From: Winogradskya humida
Lineage (GTDB): Bacteria; Actinomycetota; Actinomycetes; Mycobacteriales; Micromonosporaceae
Assembly (NCBI RefSeq): GCF_016862215.1
Contig: NZ_BOMN01000050.1
Span: forward strand, 47,734 to 111,733
DNA: 64,000 nt
Direction: 5' to 3'
Shown: positions 31,551 to 39,994 of the stretch, in pieces
How the letters are laid out: each line of letters opens with the position of its first letter
How positions within the stretch are numbered: position 1 is the first letter of the stretch
Notes under the pieces: model-generated
The model's input: the letters and a program-made list of their open reading frames with translations, nothing else
Database searches by the model: none
What the model was told of the DNA's origin: nothing
Translations under genes and position numbers: made by a program

Positions 31551-33034
31551 GCAGCATCGAGGCTCTCTACGGGGTGTTCAACACCGGCCGGGTCCGGGTC
31601 GCGCTCCCGCTGGACGAGCTGCGCGAGGTCATCATGCGACCGTCGAGCTTCACCGCGTTGCCGGTCACCGCGGAAGGCCTGCTCGGTGCGGTCAACCTGC
31701 GCCACGTCGTGATCCCTGTACTGGACCTGTGCCGGCTCGCGGGTTACGAGGAGACCGACGAGTTCGGCAAGGTCATCGTCATCGTCTCCCGCGGCGATCA
31801 GCTGTTCGGCCTGCTCGCCGAGGAGATCGAGGGCGTCACCCGGATCACCGAGGAGGCCCTGCTCGAGACGTCGGTGGCCGGTGACCGGCCGGCGCTGTTC
31901 TCGCACACGTTCGAACGGCCCGAGGACGGCGAGGTGGTGTCGCTGCTCGACGCGCAGGCCATCTCCCAGCTGCCCGGTGTACCGGTGGTGAAGGACAGCG
32001 GGACGCGCGGCACGGGGATCGAGATCGGGGACATCAACAGCGACAGCTCCCGGCGTACGGTGCTGCTGTTGCGGTGTGGTCCGATCGGTCTCTGTATCGA
32101 CGTGGGGCACGTGCACTCGGTCATCCCGCAGCTCACCGTGCATCCCTCGCCGTTGGACGGTGGCACGTGCCGGGGCGTGGTTCACCTGCACGACAAAGCG
32201 GTGCCCGCCGTGGACCCCCTGCAGATGCTGGGGCTGGGCAGCGTCCCGGACGACGGGAACCTGCGTGGGCTGGTCATCGCCCTGCCCCGGGGCCTGGTCG
32301 TGCTGACCGTCTCCGACATCGCCGACATCGCGTCCGTGCCGGTAGGGGACGTGCTGCCGCTGCCGCCGGTCGGCATGCGCAAGGACGGCTTCCTCACCGG
32401 GGTGCTGCGGATCGAGACGGGCGACCAGCACCTGCTGCTCGACGGCGAGGCGCTGCGTGCCGACGCGGAGCTGGACGCCCTGAGCAACCTGGGCGTGACC
32501 CTGCCGGGCAAGGAGAAGGTCGCGCCGCCGGTCTCCATGGCCACCAAGGTCGCGGAGGAGAACGAGGGCCCCGACGGGCGCCGGGTCGTCCCGAGCGTCC
32601 GCAAGTTCCTGACCTACAACGTGGGGATGGAGGCGGCCACGCCGCTGGGCCAGATCACCGAGATCGTGCCCTACCCGCAGCACGCGATCGCCCTCGACGG
32701 CGGCGGCCCACTGCTCGGCATCTTCACACACCGCAGGCTCTCGGTCCCGCTGCTCTCCCTGCCGGCCCTGCTCGGCATCACGGAGCCACCCGACCCGGCC
32801 ACCGCCCGCGTCCTGCTGATCGACGCGCCGACCGGGGAACTGCTCGGTTTCGTCGTGCCCGCTCTGCACGCCATCGAGGACTCGGTCTGGGAGGAGAGCG
32901 CCCAGAAGGAGCACGCCGACCCGAGCGCGATGCTCCAGCGCGGTCCCCTGGTGAAGATCGGGACCGAGGCTCAGGGGCGGCTGCTGCCCAACATCGACCT
33001 CACCGAGCTGGCCGCGGCTGAGCTGGTGGCGTGA
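31547..33034 (+). CDS. Triple-CheW-domain chemotaxis scaffold
   Basis: 495 residues comprising three CheW-like domains at about 8-145, 165-305 and 345-490. Evidence: each opens with a YGVF/VLLLRCG/FLTYNVG-type strand and a loop such as ALPLDELREVIMRPSSFTAL, IGLCIDVGHVHSVIPQLTVH or TPLGQITEIVPYPQHAI, and contains the inner GxxNLRHVVIPVLDL or GVVHLHDKAVPAVDP signature. CheW couples receptors to CheA; normal CheW has one domain of about 150 residues. ATG overlaps the receptor stop, so the two proteins are made together and probably bind. The 3' end overlaps the convergent MFS gene by 35 bp. Confidence 0.9.
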   Translation: MSSIEALYGVFNTGRVRVALPLDELREVIMRPSSFTALPVTAEGLLGAVNLRHVVIPVLDLCRLAGYEETDEFGKVIVIVSRGDQLFGLLAEEIEGVTRITEEALLETSVAGDRPALFSHTFERPEDGEVVSLLDAQAISQLPGVPVVKDSGTRGTGIEIGDINSDSSRRTVLLLRCGPIGLCIDVGHVHSVIPQLTVHPSPLDGGTCRGVVHLHDKAVPAVDPLQMLGLGSVPDDGNLRGLVIALPRGLVVLTVSDIADIASVPVGDVLPLPPVGMRKDGFLTGVLRIETGDQHLLLDGEALRADAELDALSNLGVTLPGKEKVAPPVSMATKVAEENEGPDGRRVVPSVRKFLTYNVGMEAATPLGQITEIVPYPQHAIALDGGGPLLGIFTHRRLSVPLLSLPALLGITEPPDPATARVLLIDAPTGELLGFVVPALHAIEDSVWEESAQKEHADPSAMLQRGPLVKIGTEAQGRLLPNIDLTELAAAELVA

Positions 33035-34295
33035 CGTCCTCCTCGTGCCGGACCTCCGTCGCGACCGGCGCCGGCATCGCGCTCGGCTCCGAGCCCTGCA
33101 GCTCACGGGCGCGACGCTCCCGGGCCGGCCCCGACAGCAACTGACCGACGGCGACCACGCCGCCGATCGCCGCGCAGGAGAGCCACAGCACCGTGTTGCC
33201 CGCGTGCTGCTGGACGAAGCCGCCGACGATCGGGGCCAGCGCGCCGGCCGCCGACCACGACAGCGAGTTGACGCCCACGTAGCGCCCGCGCAGCAGCGAC
33301 GGGGACAGCTCGGCGACCAGGGCCGAGTTGGACGGGGTCTGCAGCATCTCGCCGAGCGTCCAGATCACCACGGTGACCACGTAGATCGAGACCGTGCCCG
33401 CGAACGCGTTGAGGCCGAAACCGGCACCCATGATGACCGTGGCCAGCGCGAGCACCCGGGACCGGTTGTGCCCCTCGACCAGCTTGGGGATGAAGAGCTG
33501 CCCCAGCACGATCATGATGCCGTTGACGGCGATGACCCAGCCGTACGTGGCCGGGCTGAGGCCGTCGGCGGCCATCGCGATCGGCAGTGTCGACATGTGC
33601 TGCATCATCACGAGGACGATGAAGAAGTTCAGCGCCAGGAAGCCCACGAAGACCCGGTCCCGGAAGACGGTGCCCAGCCCCGGGCCGCCACGCACCCGCC
33701 GCACCGCCGCCCGGACCGGTCGCGTCTCGGCCAGGAAGATCAGGCTGATCACGGCAGTGATCAGCGTCGTGCCGGCGTCGACGACGAAGAGCAGCAGGAA
33801 GTCGAACTTCGCGGCGATGCCGGCCAGGACGGCCGAGGTGGCGAACCCGAGGTTGATCGCCCAGTAGTTCAGCGAGTAGGCCCGCACCCGGTCCTTGTCC
33901 GGCACGACGTCGATCATCATCGCCTGGAACGCGGGCCGGACGCCCTCGGCGAACGTGCCCAGCAGGAACGTGCCGATGACCAGCTGCCAGAAGCCCTGCG
34001 CGAAGCCGAGCGTCAGCATCAGGGCCGCCGCGCCGAACTGGGCGGTCAGCATCGTCGGCCGGCGCCCCCAGCGGTCGGCGAGCACGCCGCCGGTCAGCGT
34101 GCCGGCCGCGCCGCCCACGCCGTAGGCGCCCAGCACCAGGCCGGCCGAGCTGGGGGTGAAATGCAGGTCCTGGGTCAGGTAGATCGCCAGGTAGATGACG
34201 ACGAACGAACCCAGACGGTTGATCAGCGTCCCGGTCCAGAGGAACCAGAACTGCCTCGGCAGCCCGCCGGCCGCTTCCCGCAACCACCCGCGCAC
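33000..34295 (-). CDS. Major facilitator superfamily transporter
   Basis: 431 residues with about 12 hydrophobic segments. MFS loop 2-3 motif GVLADRWGRRPTMLTA and motif around LGTFAEGVRPAFQAMMIDVV place it among DHA1-type drug or metabolite exporters. The C-terminal tail is Pro/Arg-rich and cytoplasmic. Substrate unknown. GTG start with AGGGGG about 8 nt upstream. It is convergent with, and overlaps, the triple-CheW gene, and is divergent from gpm. Confidence 0.88.
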   Translation of the reverse strand: MRGWLREAAGGLPRQFWFLWTGTLINRLGSFVVIYLAIYLTQDLHFTPSSAGLVLGAYGVGGAAGTLTGGVLADRWGRRPTMLTAQFGAAALMLTLGFAQGFWQLVIGTFLLGTFAEGVRPAFQAMMIDVVPDKDRVRAYSLNYWAINLGFATSAVLAGIAAKFDFLLLFVVDAGTTLITAVISLIFLAETRPVRAAVRRVRGGPGLGTVFRDRVFVGFLALNFFIVLVMMQHMSTLPIAMAADGLSPATYGWVIAVNGIMIVLGQLFIPKLVEGHNRSRVLALATVIMGAGFGLNAFAGTVSIYVVTVVIWTLGEMLQTPSNSALVAELSPSLLRGRYVGVNSLSWSAAGALAPIVGGFVQQHAGNTVLWLSCAAIGGVVAVGQLLSGPARERRARELQGSEPSAMPAPVATEVRHEEDVTPPAQPRPAR

Positions 34296-34451
34296 GTGGT
34301 GACCCCCTGTGTTCGTGTAAGTACCGATAAACCTGGCAGGACTTACACGCTAGTGATCTACGCCCCGGCGCGCAGCCCGGTTTTGTTGTGGTGGCCGCCA
34401 CCCTGCAGGGTCGGCGCACGTCGCGCATCGTGCTGGGGCAGGATGGAGGTC

Positions 34452-35198
34452 ATGACTGGGACTCTTGTGCTGCTGCGCCACGGCGAGAGCGAGTGGAACG
34501 CCAAGAACCTCTTCACCGGCTGGGTCGACGTCGACCTGAACGCCAAGGGGGAGACCGAGGCCCGCCGAGGCGGCGAGCTGCTCAAGGAGCAGGACCTGCT
34601 GCCGGACGTCGTGCACACCAGCTTGCTGCGTCGCGCGATCCGGACCAGCGAGATCGCCCTGCACACCGCCGACCGCCACTGGATCCCGGTGAAGCGGTCC
34701 TGGCGGCTCAACGAGCGGCACTACGGCGCGCTGCAGGGCAAGGACAAGAAGCAGACGCTCGAACAGTACGGCGAGGAGCAGTTCATGCTCTGGCGCCGTT
34801 CGTACGACGTCCCGCCGCCCCCGATCGAGGACGGCAACGAGTTCTCCCAGTTCGCCGATCCGCGCTACGCCGCACTCCCGCCGGAGCTCAAGCCCCGCTC
34901 CGAGTGCCTCAAGGACGTCCTGCTGCGCGCGCTGCCCTACTGGTACGACGCGATCGTCCCCGACCTGATCGCCGGTAAGACGGTGCTGGTCGCGGCGCAC
35001 GGAAACTCGCTGCGCGCGATCGTCAAGCACCTCGACCAGATCTCCGACGAGGCCATCGCGAAGCTCAACATCCCCACGGGCATCCCGCTGCGCTACAACC
35101 TGGACGACGCCCTGCGTCCCCTCAACCCCGGCGGCGAGTACCTCGACCCCGAGACGGCCAAGGAGGCCGCTGCCGCGGTCGCCAACCAGGGTCGCTGA
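34452..35198 (+). CDS. gpmA: 2,3-bisphosphoglycerate-dependent phosphoglycerate mutase
   Basis: Glycolytic interconversion of 3- and 2-phosphoglycerate. 248 residues, normal for the dimeric/tetrameric family. Phosphohistidine motif LVLLRHGESEWNAKNLFTGW (H10), then RLNERHYGALQGKDKKQT, and second His in VLVAAHGNSLRAIVKHL. It corresponds to Rv0489 (gpm1), which likewise lies beside senX3-regX3. The ATG at 34452 is chosen because the protein then begins MTGTLVLL like its relatives; an ATG three codons earlier has a GGGGCAGG site and cannot be excluded. Confidence 0.96.
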   Translation: MTGTLVLLRHGESEWNAKNLFTGWVDVDLNAKGETEARRGGELLKEQDLLPDVVHTSLLRRAIRTSEIALHTADRHWIPVKRSWRLNERHYGALQGKDKKQTLEQYGEEQFMLWRRSYDVPPPPIEDGNEFSQFADPRYAALPPELKPRSECLKDVLLRALPYWYDAIVPDLIAGKTVLVAAHGNSLRAIVKHLDQISDEAIAKLNIPTGIPLRYNLDDALRPLNPGGEYLDPETAKEAAAAVANQGR

Positions 35199-35206
35199 GG
35201 ATCCAC

Positions 35207-35241
35207 AAAAAGCCGGGATGCCCCGTGGCATCCCGGCTTTT
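35207..35241. terminator. Bidirectional terminator between gpm and phoU
   Basis: Perfect 15-bp stem AAAAGCCGGGATGCC / GGCATCCCGGCTTTT with a 5-nt loop. It ends in T runs in both directions and lies between the convergent gpm and phoU genes. Confidence 0.92.
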
Positions 35242-35253
35242 CCGTGTCTTCGG

Positions 35254-35910
35254 TCAGTCTTCCTGAGCGGTCACCGGCTGACCGGTGATCAGGTAGATCA
35301 TCTGCGCGCCGGAGTTGACGGCGTGGTCGGCGTAGCGCTCGTAGAAGCGGCCCAGCAGGGCACCGTCGATCGCGGTCTCGGCGCCGTAGGGCCAGTCGTC
35401 GGCAAGCATGACCTTGAAGAGCTCGCGCTCCAGGTCATCCATCGCGTCGTCGTCCTTGTCCAGCTCCGCTGCCAGGGCGGCGTCGGGTGTGGCGAGGACG
35501 GTGGCCATCTTCTCGGCCATCCGGTCCGCGACATCGCCCATCTGGCGGAATACCGGGCGCAGCTCGGCGGGCACGGCCGGCGACGGGTGGCGGCGCAGGG
35601 CCGTCTTGGCGACGTGCTCGGCCAGGTCACCCATCCGCTCGAGGTCGGCGGAGATGTGCAGGGCGGTGATGACCATTCGCAGGTCGGAGGCGACCGGCGC
35701 CTGGCGGGCGATGGTGTCGGCCACCTTCGTCTCCACCTGGGTGTAGATCTCGTCAACTTCGGCGTCGCGGGCCAGGACGGACTCGGCGGCCTCCCGGTCG
35801 GCGGTCAGCAGGGCGGTTGTCGCCTTGCGAAGCGCAGCGCGCACCGCCTCTGCCATGGTCACCAGCAGGCGACTAACCTCGGTGAGGTCGGCCTGAAACT
35901 CCTCGCGCAT
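35254..35910 (-). CDS. phoU: Phosphate-signalling regulator PhoU
   Basis: 218 residues, two PhoU three-helix repeats: MREEFQADLTEVSRLLVTMA then SDLRMVITALHISADLERMG with DLAEHVAKTALRR in the first, and ELRPVFRQMGDVADRMAEKM with ERYADHAVNSGAQMIYLITG in the second. The metal-binding acidic motifs are present. PhoU couples the Pst phosphate transporter to the SenX3/PhoR kinase and dampens phosphate-starvation signalling. It is divergent from senX3, sharing a 220-bp control region with a PHO-box-like repeat. ATG start. Confidence 0.95.
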   Translation of the reverse strand: MREEFQADLTEVSRLLVTMAEAVRAALRKATTALLTADREAAESVLARDAEVDEIYTQVETKVADTIARQAPVASDLRMVITALHISADLERMGDLAEHVAKTALRRHPSPAVPAELRPVFRQMGDVADRMAEKMATVLATPDAALAAELDKDDDAMDDLERELFKVMLADDWPYGAETAIDGALLGRFYERYADHAVNSGAQMIYLITGQPVTAQED

Positions 35911-36020
35911 GTTGTATTCCCGGGGTCGTGGGCCGCCCGCCGGTGTGGCCGGCAGCCGTGGTGAGCAGGGCTTGCATGGGTGCTGCAGGGGTCACGCTAT
36001 GAGGGTCCGGCGGCGTGGAC

Positions 36021-36040
36021 GTGAACGGCGGTGAACGACG
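36021..36040. promoter_or_regulatory. Candidate PHO-box-like direct repeat between phoU and senX3
   Basis: GTGAACGGCG immediately followed by GTGAACGACG; on the minus strand GTTCACC-like half-sites. PhoP/RegX3-class regulators bind direct repeats of GTTCACC at 11-bp period, so the 10-bp period here is slightly off. A looser third copy, GGTGATGAAC, follows at 36049-36058. Confidence 0.4.
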
Positions 36041-36130
36041 CCGGACCGGGTGATGAACATTCTTCGAAGCGCGCCGGATTTGTCCGGTTAGCCGTACGGT
36101 CCAGGTAAACAATGACCCTACGATCGCTGC

Positions 36131-37435
36131 GTGGACACGGTGCTCGGCATAGCCCTTCTTCTCATCGCGCTCGCCGTCGGTGTGGCGGCGGGGCTGTTGC
36201 TGTCCCGCATCGGCAGGTCCGGCTCGCCCGAGCGAGCCGCCGACCCGACGCCGTCCAAGCCGATCGAGGGGGGACGAAAGATCGACACCGAGGATGAGCG
36301 CGGCGGGAAGTCCGGGCTCAAGGGCCTGGGCCGCAAGAGCCTCGACTCGCTAAGAGTAGGCGTGGTCGTGCTCGACGGCGAGGATCAACCCGTTCTCGTC
36401 AACCCCGCCGCACGGGCGATGGGGCTGCTCCGCTCCGGCGGCGCCCCGGGCACGATCGCCGCGCACCCGATTCTGCGTACGCTCGCCGGGCAGGTCCGCC
36501 GCACCGGGGTTCGTCGCGAGGTGGAGCTCGATCTGCCCCGCGGCCGGGCCGGCAGCGCCAGCGCCCCGCTCGGCCTGCACCTGCGCGCGGTCGCCCTCAA
36601 CTCGACGCACGTCGCCGTCGAGGCCGCCGACGTGACCGAGTCGCACCGCCTGGCCAGGGTCCGGCGTGACTTCGTGGCCAACGTGAGTCACGAGCTCAAG
36701 ACCCCGATCGGTGCGCTGCAACTGCTGGCCGAGGCGCTGCTCGACGCCACCGAGCTGCCCGAGACCCCGCCCGAGGAACGATCGGAGGACCTGATCGCCG
36801 CCCGGCGCTTCGCCGAGCGGATCCACCACGAGTCCGCGCGGATGGGCCGGCTGGTCAACGAGCTCCTGGAGCTCACCCGGCTGCAGGGTGCGGAACCACT
36901 GCCGACGCCCGAGCCGGTCGCCCTGGACTGGGTCATCGCCGAGGTTGTCGACCGCACCCGCACCACCTCGTCGGCGAAGAACATCGAGGTCGTCTATACC
37001 GGCCCGAAGGGTGCCACGGTCTGGGGCAGCGACAGCCAGGTCGCCACCGCGGTCACCAACCTGGTGGAGAACGCGATCGCTTATTCGGGTGAGGACACCC
37101 GGGTCGCGCTCACCATGCGTCAGGACGAGGACTGGATCGAGATCGACGTCACCGACCAGGGCATCGGCATCGCGCCGCACGACGTCGACCGGATCTTCGA
37201 GCGTTTCTACCGCGCTGACCAGGCACGATCCCGTTCCACCGGCGGCACGGGGCTCGGCCTGGCCATCGTCAAGCACATCGCTACGAACCACGGTGGCCGG
37301 GTCGCGGTCTCCAGCACACTTGGTGGTGGTTCGACGTTCACCCTGCGCCTACCGGCGCGACCCCCGGAATCCCCGCTGCCGTTACCGGCGGCTATTGAGA
37401 TCGAGTCCGGCGCGGCCGGACTTCCTTCGGCCTGA
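36131..37435 (+). CDS. senX3: Phosphate-sensing histidine kinase SenX3/PhoR
   Basis: 434 residues. N-terminal membrane anchor at about 4-25 (VLGIALLLIALAVGVAAGLL), a PAS-like domain (LDSLRVGVVVLDGEDQPVLV), H-box VANVSHELKTPIGALQLLAE, N-box AVTNLVENAIAYSGE, G1 VTDQGIGIAPHDVD, F-box IFERFYRADQARSRS and G2 GGTGLGLAIVKHIATNHGG. Single membrane segment in place of the usual sensor loop suits SenX3, which reads phosphate status through PhoU/Pst. GTG start. regX3 follows after 29 bp. Confidence 0.95.
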   Translation: MDTVLGIALLLIALAVGVAAGLLLSRIGRSGSPERAADPTPSKPIEGGRKIDTEDERGGKSGLKGLGRKSLDSLRVGVVVLDGEDQPVLVNPAARAMGLLRSGGAPGTIAAHPILRTLAGQVRRTGVRREVELDLPRGRAGSASAPLGLHLRAVALNSTHVAVEAADVTESHRLARVRRDFVANVSHELKTPIGALQLLAEALLDATELPETPPEERSEDLIAARRFAERIHHESARMGRLVNELLELTRLQGAEPLPTPEPVALDWVIAEVVDRTRTTSSAKNIEVVYTGPKGATVWGSDSQVATAVTNLVENAIAYSGEDTRVALTMRQDEDWIEIDVTDQGIGIAPHDVDRIFERFYRADQARSRSTGGTGLGLAIVKHIATNHGGRVAVSSTLGGGSTFTLRLPARPPESPLPLPAAIEIESGAAGLPSA

Positions 37436-37464
37436 CGGCCGGCGGAGTAGGAAAGGAACCCCCA

Positions 37465-38148
37465 TTGGCTCGCGTGCTCGTGGTCGAGGATGAGGAGTCG
37501 TTCTCCGACGCCCTGTCGTACATGCTCCGCAAGGAGGGCTTCGAGGTATCGGTCGCTGCGACCGGCACCTCGGCGCTGACCCAGTTCGACCGGACCGGCG
37601 CCGACATCGTGTTGCTCGACCTGATGCTGCCCGAGATGTCCGGCACCGAGGTGTGCCGTCAGCTCCGGCAGCGCTCCGCCGTACCGATCATCATGGTGAC
37701 CGCCCGGGACAGCGAGATCGACAAGGTTGTCGGTCTCGAAATAGGTGCCGACGACTACGTCACCAAGCCCTACTCGCCCCGCGAGCTGGTCGCCCGCATC
37801 CGGGCGGTCCTGCGCCGCCAGGGCACCGAGGCCGCCGAGGTGACGACGCCGACGCTGGCGGCGGGCCCGGTCCGGATGGACGTGGAACGGCACGTCGTGA
37901 CGGTTGACGGCGCCGGGGTGCAGTTGCCGCTGAAGGAGTTCGAGCTGCTCGAGCTGCTGCTGCGCAACGCCGGCCGGGTCCTGACCCGCGGTCAGCTCAT
38001 CGACCGGGTCTGGGGAGCCGACTACGTCGGCGACACCAAGACGCTGGACGTGCACGTCAAGCGGCTGCGGTCCAAGGTCGAGCCGGAGCCGTCGGCGCCG
38101 CGCTACATCGTGACGGTGCGTGGTCTGGGCTACAAGTTCGAACCGTGA
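37465..38148 (+). CDS. regX3: OmpR-family response regulator RegX3/PhoP
   Basis: 227 residues. Receiver domain with VLVVEDEESFSDAL, phospho-acceptor D52 in VLLDLMLPEMSG, VTARDSEIDKVVGLEIGADD and YVTKPYSPRELVAR; winged-helix DNA-binding domain at about 130-227 with LLRNAGRVLTRGQLIDRVWG and TKTLDVHVKRLRSKVEPEPS. Activates phosphate-starvation genes after phosphorylation by SenX3. Start is TTG (CCA-TTG-GCTCGC) with AAAGGA upstream; no ATG or GTG fits the conserved N-terminus. Confidence 0.96.
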   Translation: MARVLVVEDEESFSDALSYMLRKEGFEVSVAATGTSALTQFDRTGADIVLLDLMLPEMSGTEVCRQLRQRSAVPIIMVTARDSEIDKVVGLEIGADDYVTKPYSPRELVARIRAVLRRQGTEAAEVTTPTLAAGPVRMDVERHVVTVDGAGVQLPLKEFELLELLLRNAGRVLTRGQLIDRVWGADYVGDTKTLDVHVKRLRSKVEPEPSAPRYIVTVRGLGYKFEP

Positions 38149-38158
38149 TCGTCATGTG

Positions 38159-38192
38159 AAAACGGGGGCACCGATCGGTGCCCCCGTTTTTT
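38159..38192. terminator. Bidirectional terminator after regX3
   Basis: A 32-bp perfect palindrome with AAAACGGGGGCACCGA as the left arm and its exact complement on the right, ending in six T residues. It separates the convergent regX3 and Rv0495c-like genes. Confidence 0.93.
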
Positions 38193-38200
38193 CGTCAAGG

Positions 38201-39070
38201 TCAGATCGGCGGGGTCGCCGGTTCCTTGCCGCCGGGTTGCTTCGCCGCGGCGATGGCCCTCGCGGCCACGGTCGCCGGGTGCTCCGCGACGAGACCGGCC
38301 GCCAGCCGGGCAGCGCACAACCGGGAGAGCTCGTCGTACGCATCCTGGCCGACCAGCGCGATCAGCTCCGGGCCGTACGACTGGTACATCGGCTCGGTGC
38401 CCACGTGCGCGTCCGGTGAGGACGTGCACCACCAGTCGAGGTCGTGCCCGCCCGGACCCCAGCCGCGCCGGTCAAACTCGGTCAGCGTCGAGAGCAGGTA
38501 CTTCGTGCCGTCCGGCCGCTTGGTCCAGTCCTGCTCGCGGCGCACCGGGAGCTGCCAGCAGACGTCCGGCTTGTAGGTCAGCGGGTGCACGCCGTCGCGC
38601 AGTGCCTGGGCGTGCAGCGCGCAGCCACCCCCACCGGCGAAATCGGCGTCGTTGAGGAACACGCACGGACCGTCCGCGGACGGGGTGGCCGTGCGGCGGG
38701 CCGGTTTCGACCCGTCGATCGTGTCCATCTCGGTGTAGTTCTTGAACCCGCGCCGGTAGTGCTGCCAGGTCTCGGGCGTCAGCTTGGCGGCCGCGCTCTT
38801 CGTCCTGGTCTCGTCGTCGGCGTCGGTGAAGAACGCGCCGTGCGAACAGCAGCCGTCCTGCGCGCGGCCCGCGATGATGCCGTGGCACGCGGACCCGAAG
38901 ACGCAGGTCCAGCGGGACAACAGCCAGGTCAGGTCGGCGCGGACCACATGCTGGTCGTCGGCCGGGTCGGTGAACTCGATCCATTCGCGAGGGAAGTCGA
39001 GATCGACCTCTCGGGCGCGGGCGGCGGCCGCGTCATCCATCACGATGCGAAGCTGGGTGCGGCGACTCAC
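38201..39070 (-). CDS. Cysteine-rich conserved protein (Rv0495c-like), function unknown
   Basis: 289 residues. Conserved in actinobacteria next to regX3 (Rv0495c in M. tuberculosis). Cysteine/histidine clusters are prominent: TCVFGSACHGII, QDGCCSHGAFF, GPCVFLND, GGGGCALHAQALRDG and KPDVCWQLPV, a layout that suggests a metal or Fe-S centre like that of YkgJ-type cysteine-cluster proteins; that is inference. WWCTSSPDAH and RLCAARLAAGL add more. No membrane segment. I place the start at the GTG at 39070; an ATG at 39040 is possible. Neither has a clear ribosome site. Confidence 0.75.
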   Translation of the reverse strand: MSRRTQLRIVMDDAAAARAREVDLDFPREWIEFTDPADDQHVVRADLTWLLSRWTCVFGSACHGIIAGRAQDGCCSHGAFFTDADDETRTKSAAAKLTPETWQHYRRGFKNYTEMDTIDGSKPARRTATPSADGPCVFLNDADFAGGGGCALHAQALRDGVHPLTYKPDVCWQLPVRREQDWTKRPDGTKYLLSTLTEFDRRGWGPGGHDLDWWCTSSPDAHVGTEPMYQSYGPELIALVGQDAYDELSRLCAARLAAGLVAEHPATVAARAIAAAKQPGGKEPATPPI

Positions 39071-39169
39071 CTGGCACAGCGTACGCGCGTCTGCCCTGCA
39101 CAACCGCGCAGCGGGGCCCTTCCGCGCAGGACAGTGGCGGGGGTGACCGGCCGGACTACCCTTTGATAC

Positions 39170-39994
39170 GTGACTTCGGATGTCCCCGTACTCCTGTCCA
39201 GTTCCTCGGTCTTCCCCGAGCCGACCTCGGCTGCGTTCGAGATGGCGGCCACGGTGGGTTACGACGGCGTGGAGGTCATGGTCTGGACCGACGCGGTCAG
39301 CCAGGACGCCGGTGCCCTCCAGGGCCTGGCCAAGCACTACGGCGTGCCGGTGCTCTCGGTCCACGCGCCGTGTCTGCTGGTCACCCAGCGGGTCTGGAGC
39401 CCGGACCCCTGGGAACGGCTCAACCGCGCGGCCGAGCTCGCCGAGTCGCTCGAAGCCCCCACGGTCGTGGTGCACCCGCCGTTCAGCTGGCAGCGGGACT
39501 ACGCGCGCAACTTCGAGCCGGGGCTGGCCAAGGTGCAGGCCCGGCACCCGGACATCACTTTCGCGATCGAGAACATGTTTCCCGTGCGAATGGCGGGGCG
39601 GAATTTTGTGCCCTACACCCCGGGATGGGATCCGACGGAGGTCGGCTTCGACGCGTACACGCTGGATCTGTCGCACTGTGCGGCTGCGCGCATCGACTCG
39701 ATGGAGCTGGCCGACCGGATGGGTGCCGGTCTCAAACACGTGCACCTCGGTGACGGCACCGGCGAGGGGCGCGACGAGCACCTCGTGCCCGGCCGGGGCA
39801 CGCAGCCCTGCGCCGAGCTGCTCCAGTCGCTGTCGGCCCGGGGGTTCCGGGGCTCGGTGGCGCTCGAGGTCAGCACCCGCAAGGTGGCCAACCGTGAGGT
39901 ACGGGTCCAGGACCTGCGCGAGTCGCTTGAGTTCGCCCGACGGCACCTCGCGCCGGCACCCTCGGGAAGCCCGGCGTTTTCTACGCCGGCGTGA
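39170..39994 (+). CDS. Sugar phosphate isomerase/epimerase family TIM-barrel protein (Rv0498-like)
   Basis: 274 residues. AP-endonuclease-2-type TIM barrel: YDGVEVMVWTDAV, VLSVHAPCLLVTQRVW, TVVVHPPFSWQRDYARNFEP, ITFAIENMFPVRM, LKHVHLGDGTGEGRDEHLVP and GSVALEVSTRK supply the usual metal-ligand His/Glu/Asp positions. Substrate unknown. The GTG at 39170 lacks a ribosome site but has a TACCCT hexamer 7 nt upstream, as expected of a leaderless transcript. Its 3' end overlaps the convergent CGNR gene by 14 bp. Confidence 0.82.
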   Translation: MTSDVPVLLSSSSVFPEPTSAAFEMAATVGYDGVEVMVWTDAVSQDAGALQGLAKHYGVPVLSVHAPCLLVTQRVWSPDPWERLNRAAELAESLEAPTVVVHPPFSWQRDYARNFEPGLAKVQARHPDITFAIENMFPVRMAGRNFVPYTPGWDPTEVGFDAYTLDLSHCAAARIDSMELADRMGAGLKHVHLGDGTGEGRDEHLVPGRGTQPCAELLQSLSARGFRGSVALEVSTRKVANREVRVQDLRESLEFARRHLAPAPSGSPAFSTPA

